Source of the DNA: Bacteroidota bacterium
GTDB taxonomy: Bacteria > Bacteroidota > Bacteroidia > Bacteroidales > NBLH01
Length of the DNA: 64,000 nucleotides
Direction of reading: 5' to 3'
Assembly: GCA_025361565.1 (NCBI GenBank)
Contig: JANYKN010000004.1
Location: 66,012-130,011, forward strand
The notes beneath the pieces were generated by a model that saw nothing but the letters and a program-made list of their open reading frames with translations, did not search any database and was not told the DNA's origin. Below are positions 1 to 8,800 of this stretch, piece by piece; the first letter of the stretch is position 1, and every line of letters begins with the position of its first letter. The translations under genes were made by a program, and so were the position numbers.

Positions 1-920
1 TTGGTAATGTCCATATTGCCAAGTATACAAATGATTTGGGCATTTTTATATTTATTGCGGATGCTTTGAACAAATTTAGCATAAGCTTCTATAATTTGGG
101 TTTCGTCTGGTTTTTTCTTGTTCTGAAAGCGATATTTGTACTCGTTGCTTTTTGGCATATTAACAATCCACGAATCGTTTTGAAGCAGATTAATAACCAC
201 TATGTCTGGTGTATATCTCGAAAAATCCCATTTGCTGTTCGGGTCGTTCGGGTCCAACCTGTCAAATAATTCGGGCATGATTACTGGAAACCAACTGACC
301 ATAATCCCAATGCCGCTGCGCACGGTATAATTGCATTCCGCATTAAAATGGCGGGCGGTTAAAGCGGCATAAGTCAGGTAATTATCGGTAAAAATACTAT
401 CGGAACGATCCAGGCCAGAATTGTCTTCTATTGCATAACCAGCTGTAATGGAATTGCCGAAAAACTCCATTTTCCGTTTCATTTTTACCGGAGAATTAAG
501 AATTACAGATCCTTTATCAAGTATAAAACCATAAAATGATGTAGTTCCGCGGTTCCATTCCGTCCGTTTGTAAATTTTAATATTATGAGGCTTATCAGTC
601 AACCCGGCAGCCAAGACGTATTCTTTTTTGACTGTATCAATTCGTAAAATTCTAATGCTATCATTATCAATAATTAAATTGTAATAATTGTCGCCTTCGT
701 TATCTTTAAAAGTAGCTTTAAGGCCAGTACCTTTAAAATTAATTTTAACTTGAGTTCCCGACCAGTAAAGCTCAGCCGCAGAATCTTTCAAAGCAATACG
801 ACCCTGATATTCTATGTTTGAACTGTTAAACGGTACAACAACGGGTAGTTGAACAGGCTCTTGGCACGAAAGGTTCAGAATCCAGAGGATATTTAATAAA
901 ATAAGGGATTTTGTTTTCAT
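1..920 (-). CDS. SGNH/GDSL esterase lipoprotein, CE2-like (partial, 3' end off window)
   Basis: Translating back from the ATG at 918-920 gives an open frame that runs off the left edge, so about 306 residues are visible and the C-terminus is missing. The N-terminus is a lipoprotein signal with a lipobox ending LNLSC. A beta-rich domain follows to about residue 145, then an SGNH hydrolase domain starting with the nucleophile block FFGNSITAGY (Ser near residue 155). A later block, NLLQND, fits the conserved Asn of block III. Order and spacing resemble carbohydrate esterase family 2, which removes acetyl groups from plant polysaccharides: a jelly-roll domain, then an SGNH domain. The last catalytic block (DxxH) would lie outside the window. 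It is probably a surface or periplasmic lipoprotein. The family is fairly sure; the substrate is inferred. Confidence 0.8.
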   Translation of the reverse strand, partial: MKTKSLILLNILWILNLSCQEPVQLPVVVPFNSSNIEYQGRIALKDSAAELYWSGTQVKINFKGTGLKATFKDNEGDNYYNLIIDNDSIRILRIDTVKKEYVLAAGLTDKPHNIKIYKRTEWNRGTTSFYGFILDKGSVILNSPVKMKRKMEFFGNSITAGYAIEDNSGLDRSDSIFTDNYLTYAALTARHFNAECNYTVRSGIGIMVSWFPVIMPELFDRLDPNDPNSKWDFSRYTPDIVVINLLQNDSWIVNMPKSNEYKYRFQNKKKPDETQIIEAYAKFVQSIRNKYKNAQIICILGNMDIT

Positions 921-992
921 TTGATTAGAATTAGTGCATTTTAGAATGGATTGCAAGATAGTTATTTTTTAGATTTTTGGTAAAAATGTGTT

Positions 993-1625
993 TTAGACAT
1001 AAAAGAATATCAAAGTTTGCAACCCATTCATCCAATGAATTATAAAACTGGGTAAAATGCTGTTAAATTTTCGGTTAAGCCATCCGAAATATATTGATAA
1101 AGCAAACACAAAAGTTCCAAATGCAATTTTTCCCCTTAAGCTATCCATAAAAAAGGCATGAATCAAACTAAAGACTACTGCTTGTGTTAAATTTAATATC
1201 CAAAAGGTTTGATTGTTCTCTTTGATACTTTTTATTAGCAAGAATCCTCTGAATATGGTTTCTTCTCCCAAAATTCGAATACTGTTTAAGAAAATAAAAC
1301 CAAGTAGCATATGATTTTGGTTGAATAGTGGCCCATTTTCCGGAATGTACTTATTCATACATGCCAAAAGGAAATTTGAAAGAATTACGCTAGGGATTAA
1401 ATATAAAATCAGTTTTCTATCTAGTAATACTTTAATCGAAAACCCAAATTCTTTGGCATAAGAGGAATCAAAAAGCAATGCAAATAAGACTATTGCAAAA
1501 ATGTAGTATCCATAAATATTTTCTTTTTTGTATATCACTGCCAGTGCAAATGAAAACAGGATAAAAATTAAAAAGATATAATTTCCATAGAACTTTTGGA
1601 GGTGGGTTTTTTGAGTGTTGTTCAT
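993..1625 (-). CDS. CPBP family intramembrane glutamic endopeptidase
   Basis: A 210-residue, very hydrophobic protein with about six membrane segments. It carries the CPBP (Abi/CAAX-like) signature: EExxxR at residues 121-126, FSLIH ending in His156, and a final membrane-embedded His197 in the sequence HWMNG. The family includes Rce1-type prenyl-protein proteases and bacterial relatives linked to bacteriocin immunity or protein processing; the substrate here is unknown. The gene begins 20 bp after the stop of the S41 peptidase gene and is probably in the same operon. The length is near normal for the family and all catalytic motifs are present. Confidence 0.85.
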   Translation of the reverse strand: MNNTQKTHLQKFYGNYIFLIFILFSFALAVIYKKENIYGYYIFAIVLFALLFDSSYAKEFGFSIKVLLDRKLILYLIPSVILSNFLLACMNKYIPENGPLFNQNHMLLGFIFLNSIRILGEETIFRGFLLIKSIKENNQTFWILNLTQAVVFSLIHAFFMDSLRGKIAFGTFVFALSIYFGWLNRKFNSILPSFIIHWMNGLQTLIFFYV

Positions 1626-1645
1626 TTCTGGTTTAAATGATATTG

Positions 1646-3925
1646 TTAATTATGCTCATGTTTCATTTTATTCACTACCTCTATTGCTTTTTCTAAAAAC
1701 TCATCTCGCCCTTCAATCACTCCTTTGATTGTTTTCTCTACATAAATATCAGGTAAAACACCAATTCCATGATGCTGGCTTCCATCCAATTTTGTAACTT
1801 TCATCCCAGTGAAATTTATTTTATATCCACCAGGTAAATCGAATGTATTCACATTTCCATTGGTGCCCGCTGTTGGTTGTCCAACAATAGTGGCTAATTT
1901 ATAATGCTTTACAATTCCCATAATGCTTTCGGCATAACTAATTGCCCTTCCGTCTGTAATAAACACTACAGGTTCATTTATATGTGGTTCTTTGGGTTTA
2001 AGTCCCCAACCTTCCCAATTCTTAAATTGCATTTTTTCATGATCAGGATAAATAATTTGTGGTGTGCATAACCATTTACAAGTGTCATGAACTGACAGTA
2101 AATTACTTAAAAATGGACTTAAACCATTACATGGATATCCTCTTAAATCGCAAATCAAACCATTGGCACGAATTATTTTTGGCAGTAAACTGTCAATTTC
2201 ATCCATGCTAATTTGGTCAAGATTTATGTATATATTATTATTTTTAAGTAATTTGAACTTGGCTGAATTGACAAATTTTTGATAATAATCAGATATCCAA
2301 AGGGAATGTTTAAGTTTTACAACTTTTTTGTTCCCCAATAGGTCAGTTATTGAAATAGAACAAAAAGTATTCTGTTTACCATGGATTGTATTTCTTTGAC
2401 TTAAATAATTTAAATAACCCGGTGTTGCTGCTGAAATGTATTTTTGTTTATCCATAAAATAATCTTTTGAAGAAATATCGTCAATACTGTTAACAATATC
2501 TCCAACTTTAAGACCGCTTTCATTATCTAAAACTTTGGTAATAATTAATTTATCTTCCACCCATTCCCATGCAATTGGTAGACAAAACCATTCATCAGAT
2601 GAATGGTTAATAAATATATGCCCATCTTTGAGTTTTGCTGTAAATTTTCGTAATGTGTTTAAAAAATCATGGTTAGTTTCATCGTTGTATGCATCTTCTA
2701 TGGCTTTTTCAAATTCCTTTTCCCAATCTACTTTAATTACATCAAAATAGGGATAAAAGTGCTGAAATATATTCCGTGTGATTATCAATGCACCTAGGTG
2801 TTCATATATCTCTGATTCATTGGTATTCAGTTCTTGTTTCATTTCCTTTAGCTTCAGTTTATCTGCTGCGGGAAATGTTTGTATATTGTTGCCCAACAAT
2901 GCAATGGGAAGCTGAATACTTAGTTTGTCCGAAATCTTTTTTTCTAAAATCTCTCCAAATTGTGGACATTTATCAAACAATTTAATCTCATCATTTTTCT
3001 CTATTTTTAAACAATAATCTTTACTATCAATTAGTAGAGATCCAACTTTATAAAATTTATCAGAGAAACAATAGAATCCCACAGGTCCATCCTCTATTAC
3101 ACTATTTAAATCCATGTTATCAAGTTCAATCTTTTTCCATGATCCCTTATCTTCCATTTCAATTTCAAAGTTATCGATCAAAATTGTTTTATCTCCATTG
3201 TATACAACACCAAATATCACTAATTCCTCACTATAGATATAAGCTTTTACTTCTTGACTTCTCCATTCATTATGACATTTGAAATAAACCGGTTTGATTG
3301 AAGTGGGTATATTTTCCAAATCGTATTTGTTCCTCATTGGTAAAAGAAACAAACCGATAGAATCATTTTCAGTTCCTTTAATTGAAATCTTCATTCGTAT
3401 ATTTTTATAATTCAGTTCTTTTGAATCAAGCTGACGGTATACTTGGGGCATTTTATTTTCAGAACGGGAAACCAACCGATTTGTCCTGGAACTTTGATAT
3501 CCGGGATAATATGTAGCCTGTAATTCAACACCTAAATGTTGCCATGCAATTACTTTATAACCAATTGTATCTTTGGGTGTAATTTCTGCAATATTGAACT
3601 TTATATTTTCATTATTCAGATATATTTTTAATGTTGGTGCTATTGGCCTAAAAATTAGCAATAGGCTATCTCTTAAAGCTTTTACATTAGGTGCATTTTC
3701 AACTTTTCGAGCTCCGGTTACTGCTAATTTGTCCCAATCTATCTGTTGTGCTTCATCGCTTGGGTGGAACCAACGCACATAGCCATATAGTTTTGCAAAT
3801 GCCTTTATGTTTGCACTTTTTCTTTTTTGAATATTACAATTGGTTAATAATAAAGTAATTATGATAAGGTACTTTATTGGTGATATAAAAATCTTCCATT
3901 TAGTTGATTGGTTAGTGTTTTGCAT
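1646..3925 (-). CDS. S41 family peptidase lipoprotein
   Basis: A 759-residue protein with a lipoprotein signal (hydrophobic residues 15-29, lipobox LLTNC, Cys30). Residues 40-350 form an N-terminal region of no recognised family, largely beta. Residues 370-735 form an S41 tail-specific protease domain. It shows KDGHI near His436, a PDZ-like part at 445-490 (GLKVGDIVNSID), a core strand ICDLRGYP at 591-598, GRAISYAES with the probable nucleophile Ser663, and GQPTAGT at 682-688. The His plus Ser arrangement resembles the tricorn-like S41 subgroup. It is probably a periplasmic or outer-membrane-anchored protease. The first eight residues and 37 bp of upstream DNA are identical to those of the OmpA-domain gene upstream (4017-5126), so the start region was copied between genes. 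Confidence 0.82.
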   Translation of the reverse strand: MQNTNQSTKWKIFISPIKYLIIITLLLTNCNIQKRKSANIKAFAKLYGYVRWFHPSDEAQQIDWDKLAVTGARKVENAPNVKALRDSLLLIFRPIAPTLKIYLNNENIKFNIAEITPKDTIGYKVIAWQHLGVELQATYYPGYQSSRTNRLVSRSENKMPQVYRQLDSKELNYKNIRMKISIKGTENDSIGLFLLPMRNKYDLENIPTSIKPVYFKCHNEWRSQEVKAYIYSEELVIFGVVYNGDKTILIDNFEIEMEDKGSWKKIELDNMDLNSVIEDGPVGFYCFSDKFYKVGSLLIDSKDYCLKIEKNDEIKLFDKCPQFGEILEKKISDKLSIQLPIALLGNNIQTFPAADKLKLKEMKQELNTNESEIYEHLGALIITRNIFQHFYPYFDVIKVDWEKEFEKAIEDAYNDETNHDFLNTLRKFTAKLKDGHIFINHSSDEWFCLPIAWEWVEDKLIITKVLDNESGLKVGDIVNSIDDISSKDYFMDKQKYISAATPGYLNYLSQRNTIHGKQNTFCSISITDLLGNKKVVKLKHSLWISDYYQKFVNSAKFKLLKNNNIYINLDQISMDEIDSLLPKIIRANGLICDLRGYPCNGLSPFLSNLLSVHDTCKWLCTPQIIYPDHEKMQFKNWEGWGLKPKEPHINEPVVFITDGRAISYAESIMGIVKHYKLATIVGQPTAGTNGNVNTFDLPGGYKINFTGMKVTKLDGSQHHGIGVLPDIYVEKTIKGVIEGRDEFLEKAIEVVNKMKHEHN

Positions 3926-3962
3926 ATTTATAATTTTGGTTTGGCTACTGATTTTATAATTT
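3902..3962 (-). repeat. 61-bp exact direct repeat, copy 1 (start region of S41 gene)
   Basis: These 61 bp are identical to 5103-5163. On the coding strand each copy holds 37 bp upstream of ATG plus the first eight codons (MQNTNQST). It is a duplicated leader, and identity ends abruptly on both sides. Confidence 0.95.
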
Positions 3963-4016
3963 GGATGTGGGTTTTTTGTAAATGATTCATTTGTGTTTAA
4001 AGTTTTAATTGTTTTC

Positions 4017-5126
4017 TTATTTTGCTAAAACCATAATCTCAACCCTTCTATTTTTCTCCTTGCCTTGTTCTGTTATATTATCCGCAATTGGTTTTGAACT
4101 GCCAAAACCTTTAAATGTCAATCTATCTTTATTGATACCTTTTGAACAAAGATAATCAACTACCGATTTAGCTCTGTTGCTCGAAAGTGTTTGGTTGTGT
4201 TCCTCATTGCCTGTATTGTCCGTGTGGCCTGATATTTCTATTTTGGTTTTTGGATAATTGTTGAGATGAATAAGTAATGTATTTAAAACTACAAATGATT
4301 CGGGCAATAGTTCCGCTTTATCAGTTTCGAATAGTATATTGTTCAATACCATAGGTTTGCCTGTTTTTGCCGATTCAAATCCACCGTCGTATTTTATTAA
4401 ACTTACATCATCCATAAAATAAAATGCCATCGTATCCGTAGTTTCACTTTTCATTATTTTGGTTTTGGGTGTTTTGTCGTTTAAGTCTAAATTACCAATG
4501 GTAACAAATTGTTCACCTCCTTTAGCAGTATAAAATCCTGAAATTAATGTCCATTCCCTTTCAATTATCATGGATTTGTCGCTTTTTTGCAAAGTCAAAA
4601 CGCCAATTTTTCCACCTATTTCGGATATTATTTTAGTGCTGATTTTTTGTTTTTCCCATAAACCAACTGAATCTTTTGTAAAATAAACATTCAACTTGTC
4701 TGTAGCATAAGTTGAGAAGAAACCCAACTGAACATACATTTCGAAATAATATACCTGATTACTATCTAATGCTGAAATTAATCTACTACTTATAAAACCT
4801 CGTTGATTATCATTTTTTATAGCAAATAAACCTAAAAACACATTTTTTGATCTTGGTTTTTTCATGGTTGAATACTTCCCGAACCTTGCAGGATGAATAT
4901 ATCCGCAATTTGTTTCACAGGGCTTAAAATACAAGGCATTTACATTGTTCAGATACCAATATTTGGTGGTATAGAGTTCATCTTCATTGCCTTTGAATTG
5001 GATGTCAAAACCACTGTTTTGTATCAGGTTTTGTGCCGATAAATTGTAAATTTGAATTACAATTATAATAAGGGTTAAACGGTACCTTAATTGTGATTTG
5101 AAAGTTGATTGGTTAGTGTTTTGCAT
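4017..5126 (-). CDS. OmpA-family outer membrane protein
   Basis: A 369-residue protein. Hydrophobic residues 14-31 end in LSAQ and act as a signal peptide. Residues 33-250 form a beta-rich domain resembling a galactose-binding fold (starting NLIQNSGFD and ending with FMDDVSL). The C-terminal 110 residues form an OmpA-like peptidoglycan-binding domain: NNILFETDKAELLPES, the SGHTDNTG block, SSNRAKSVVDYL with the conserved Arg, FKGFGSSKP, and EKNRRVEI. It probably tethers the outer membrane to peptidoglycan. Its first eight codons and upstream 37 bp are identical to those of the S41 peptidase gene that follows. Confidence 0.87.
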   Translation of the reverse strand: MQNTNQSTFKSQLRYRLTLIIIVIQIYNLSAQNLIQNSGFDIQFKGNEDELYTTKYWYLNNVNALYFKPCETNCGYIHPARFGKYSTMKKPRSKNVFLGLFAIKNDNQRGFISSRLISALDSNQVYYFEMYVQLGFFSTYATDKLNVYFTKDSVGLWEKQKISTKIISEIGGKIGVLTLQKSDKSMIIEREWTLISGFYTAKGGEQFVTIGNLDLNDKTPKTKIMKSETTDTMAFYFMDDVSLIKYDGGFESAKTGKPMVLNNILFETDKAELLPESFVVLNTLLIHLNNYPKTKIEISGHTDNTGNEEHNQTLSSNRAKSVVDYLCSKGINKDRLTFKGFGSSKPIADNITEQGKEKNRRVEIMVLAK

Positions 5127-5163
5127 ATTTATAATTTTGGTTTGGCTACTGATTTTATAATTT
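5103..5163 (-). repeat. 61-bp exact direct repeat, copy 2 (start region of OmpA-like gene)
   Basis: Exact copy of 3902-3962, covering the start codon, eight codons and 37 bp of leader of the OmpA-family gene. Confidence 0.95.
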
Positions 5164-5196
5164 CATACAAACGGCATAAATGCCGTGATACTTTTG

Positions 5197-5661
5197 TTAG
5201 TTTATTGCCTGCCTCAGCAGCCTCCTAACCATCATATCAACCTCAATATTCAAATTTTCGAGTTCCGATTTTTTTTGGTGGGCTTTTACTTTTAACAATT
5301 TAATGGGGTAATTCTCCAGTAAAAATATAAATTTTTGGACCAAATCCGGGTTTTGTATTGATTCTCCTTTTTTTGTTAAAAAATTGCCTTCCTTTAATTT
5401 GTTTTTCCTGTCCAATAAGCCAACAACATACTGACTATCTGTGAATATATGAATTTCTTTGTAAGATAGTATTTTTTCTACAACGTACTGGATAGTTTCT
5501 ATACAAGCTTGTATTTCCATCCGGTTGTGGGTGGTATTTTGCTCCAGGCCATTGAGCTTTAGTTTTTCATTGTTATTTATTATGATCGAAGCCCAAGCAC
5601 CTGTTTTTAATTGGGTATGACAACTGCCATCGGTATATGCAATTATTATTTTATCATTCAT
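5197..5661 (-). CDS. rnhA: Ribonuclease HI
   Basis: A 154-residue RNase H fold enzyme that cleaves RNA in RNA-DNA hybrids. The metal-binding carboxylates are visible: Asp11 in YTDGSC, Glu49 in NRMEI, Asp75 in FTDSQY and Asp142 in EVDMMVR, with the flexible-loop His128 in KAHQ. Length is typical of bacterial RNase HI. The gene is preceded by a REP-like remnant and an 8-bp repeat array. On the minus strand a TAATTTTG sequence (5704-5711) fits the Bacteroidota -7 box, but no good -33 box was found at normal distance, so the promoter is only tentative. Confidence 0.9.
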   Translation of the reverse strand: MNDKIIIAYTDGSCHTQLKTGAWASIIINNNEKLKLNGLEQNTTHNRMEIQACIETIQYVVEKILSYKEIHIFTDSQYVVGLLDRKNKLKEGNFLTKKGESIQNPDLVQKFIFLLENYPIKLLKVKAHQKKSELENLNIEVDMMVRRLLRQAIN

Positions 5662-5682
5662 TTTTAAAACTTAGAAATTAGA

Positions 5683-5703
5683 GCTTCGACATCGATCAGC
5701 CAC
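5683..5703. repeat. REP-like remnant (GCTTCGAC...CAGCCAC)
   Basis: Reads GCTTCGAC-n6-CAGCCAC. The same arrangement occurs at 18242-18262, in both cases directly before an 8-bp repeat array. The CTTCGAC core also occurs inside the MITE-like element at 24301-24422. It looks like half of a widespread CTTCGACnnnnnTCAG-type repeat. Confidence 0.5.
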
Positions 5704-5744
5704 CAAAATTAGAACTTTGAACTTTGAAATTGGTATATTCAAAA

Positions 5745-5800
5745 ATTCACTCATTCGCGCATTTAATCATTCACTCATTCATAAATTCACACATTAAAAT
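5745..5800. repeat. Degenerate array with 8-bp period (ATTCAnnC), seven units
   Basis: The plus strand reads in strict 8-bp steps ATTCACTC, ATTCGCGC, ATTTAATC, ATTCACTC, ATTCATAA, ATTCACAC, ATTAAAAT. The last unit touches the stop codon of the 1651-residue gene (TAA complement at 5800-5802). Similar arrays lie at 11036, 16048 and 18302. Confidence 0.85.
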
Positions 5801-8800
5801 TATCCGCCTCCATTGTCTGTCTTGTCTTTTTCCTCTTCTTCTTGATATTTTTTCTTCGAATCATCTTCCGGTTCTTTTATTTCTTTCTTTTCCTCTTTTG
5901 GTTTGTTTTTAATTTCTGTTTTTTTGTTGGGATCAATCACCGGGACATCTTCTTTTTTTAAATCTTCGGTTTTTATGACTTTATCTTTTTCAAGTTCCGG
6001 TTGCTCTTTTTTCACCTCTTTATTTTCTTCTGTTTTTTCATCCGATTTTACTTTAGTGTCATCAACATCTTCAAGTTTAATTTCTTCCTTGTTGTCATCA
6101 ATTACCTTTACTTCATTTTCGTCTGTTTCGGTTTCCGTTTCTTCATGATTTACATCATTTGATTTCACATTATTATTGATGTTTATATCTTTTTCCTCAC
6201 CACTTTCCTTTTTTTGTTTTTTCATTTCCTCAGCAAAAATTTCTTTAGCCCTATCGGTTGCCGGGAAAAATATATAAGGATTATCATCATCTTTTACAGG
6301 CGATTTCCTTTCTTTATCTTTTAGCGAAATGATCAATTTATTGTAATAATCATCGGATGAAACCGTTTTTAAAGTTCCACGGGTATATGTGAAAAAGAAC
6401 CATATTTTGGGACTAATTTCCAGATAGATGTTTAAAATATCACCACTTTTTACCCTTTTTACTTCAATAGTACCATCAACCATTTTATTTACCTGAGTGC
6501 CATTGAGGTTTCCAATGCCAATTTTGCCATCCGATTGCCATGCCGTTTGTTCATTGTTCCATTTCATTTTTACTTTTGAAAAAAACAAAGTGTGTTTCAT
6601 TTCTGCCGGAACCGTTTCAAATCCTCCCAAAAGAGAGAAATCCTTATTCATCTGTTCTACACGCTTGATTCCAACAAGCTCTTTAAATGATTTTTGATAG
6701 TCTTTGGTTGTCGGATCAACAGCTTCCAGGGTAATATTATCATTAATTACCTGCGCCATTTGTACCAGTGCTGCATCGGTAAAAAAGAAATCAACCGACA
6801 ACATTACTTCCATTTGGGTAGACCATGAATCGAGATTTTGCCGTATAGTTCCGGTAGGACTGAGTTTTACCTGTCCGAGTTTTGCCCCAAAATCCATTTT
6901 TCCTTCGCCTAAAACAAGGCATAGGTTTCTATGAAAAGCAAGGTAATTCCCTTCTTTATCAGGATTTTTGAGTTTGGTCGAATCCGTGATTTCATAATAT
7001 CCTGTTTTTTTGTTAAAGGAAAGTATTCCTCCTGTTTCTAATATTGGCAAATCTGTAAATCTACGTTTGGTGGCTAAAAAACTGGTGTAAATACCTATTG
7101 AATCATAAGTAGCATACATTCCTGAAAGCAATTTCCGCATTTCATTGTCTTTTGGCACGCTATCCAAAGGAATCAGAATACTGTCCGGGTCTATTTCTGA
7201 TTTAAAATGTAGCCAATAGGTGTCCATATTATTTCCACAAACATTATTCATCTTTGTATATCCATCAAAATCAATAAATTGATTATCTGAGTGGATGTCC
7301 ATTTTACCAAAATACGAAAATTCCGGACTAAGTTTAAAGCTGTCTTTTTCAGATATAGCACCATTTGCAAATGTTTGAAAATCTCTATTGACTAGTATTT
7401 GATCAAAATGTATAATCTGCAAGCTATCAAGCCTGTCGATATATTCGTAATCGCCTGATCCGTTGTAGTTTTTGGCTCCCAGAATATTCACTGTAGCATC
7501 GAAAAATTTGTGAAACCCGGTTTCTCTGTTTGCAACAATATGTGCATTATTCAAAGGTTGTATTTTAGAAGTAGGTTCTATAATAATAGTGCTTGACGGG
7601 AAGATACGTGCATCAGCTACATTTATAAACTTTACTTTCTTTGCTTTAATAATAAAGTTTTTTATATCGTATGAAGAAGAAGTTGCATAAAAGCTTAATG
7701 AATCTTGCTGTGGATTGGTAGAAAGAAACCTGGAACTGGCAGCCAATTCTACAGCAGTATAGCTTGTATCGGTTAGCTCAAACTGATAGGCTTCATTTTC
7801 AATTGCTGGATTTACAGTTGAGGAATCTGCAAGAACCAAATTATTGATTGAATCATTTTTAAGACTTTGCATGGTTCCTATATCAATCTGGTCAATTCCC
7901 ATATGCCACGAAAAATAGTTCATAAAGCATTTGTATTGGTTAACCGGAAAATCAATGTAGGATTTTTTACCATTTGACTTAAATATGCCTAATTTATTAT
8001 CAAAATTAACATCGGCATTAACATTATAGGTAAGAAAAGGAGATTCCTGGCCCAACACAGGCTGAAGTTTAAAATCTGAAGTATCGGCGGTGAAAGATTC
8101 ATCAAAGAAAGTGTAGGAATCGGATTTCAAATTTGCATCAATAAAAGTGAGTAATCCTTTTCCTGTTAATTTTTTGGGTTTCAATTCAAATTTTCCACTG
8201 AACAATGCTTTCTCTTCAAATACCTTAATTGGTGTTTTTAATGTATTTACACACATTTGCTCATGCTTTGGTAGCCAATGTACATATACCGAATCTGAAA
8301 GAGCTTGTGGATATTTGGTAGTTACACTATCTCCTAATTGCTTGGACATCTCCATTTTATTGGCATAACTGTTCATAGAATCCGGATAGAAATCGAATTG
8401 CGCAGAATAAAGACTGGTGTTCAAATAAGTAATTTTTCCATCGCCTTTTAAACCTGTATTATTCAAGGTAATGGTGTTGTTGTATTTTGCTAAACCATTG
8501 TATATTTGGATGGAAGTATCACTTAGATTGTGAACAAACCCGAGCGAGGAGTCTGGCTGTACCAATAATGTTTCTTTATAATCAGGAAAAATACCCCCAG
8601 ATTTAAAAATTCCTTTTATACTGATATTGTTTTTCGTAATTGTGTTGAGGCTATCGATTTCAAAAGGAAAATTTTCGAAAAAGAAATCTTGCTTTTTATA
8701 TACGGTATCTTTCTTATTTTTTAGTTCGTAAAAAACATATGATTTATTGTGGCTTTCAAAGATTGGATAAGTGGCGAATGTTTTAACACCCGATTTGTTT

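Noticed and set aside
5745-5800. 8-bp arrays as coding sequence (a small plus-strand frame passes through 5724-5912)
   Set aside because: Low-complexity translation, no homology recognised and overlap with the 1651-residue gene; the arrays fall in non-coding gaps.
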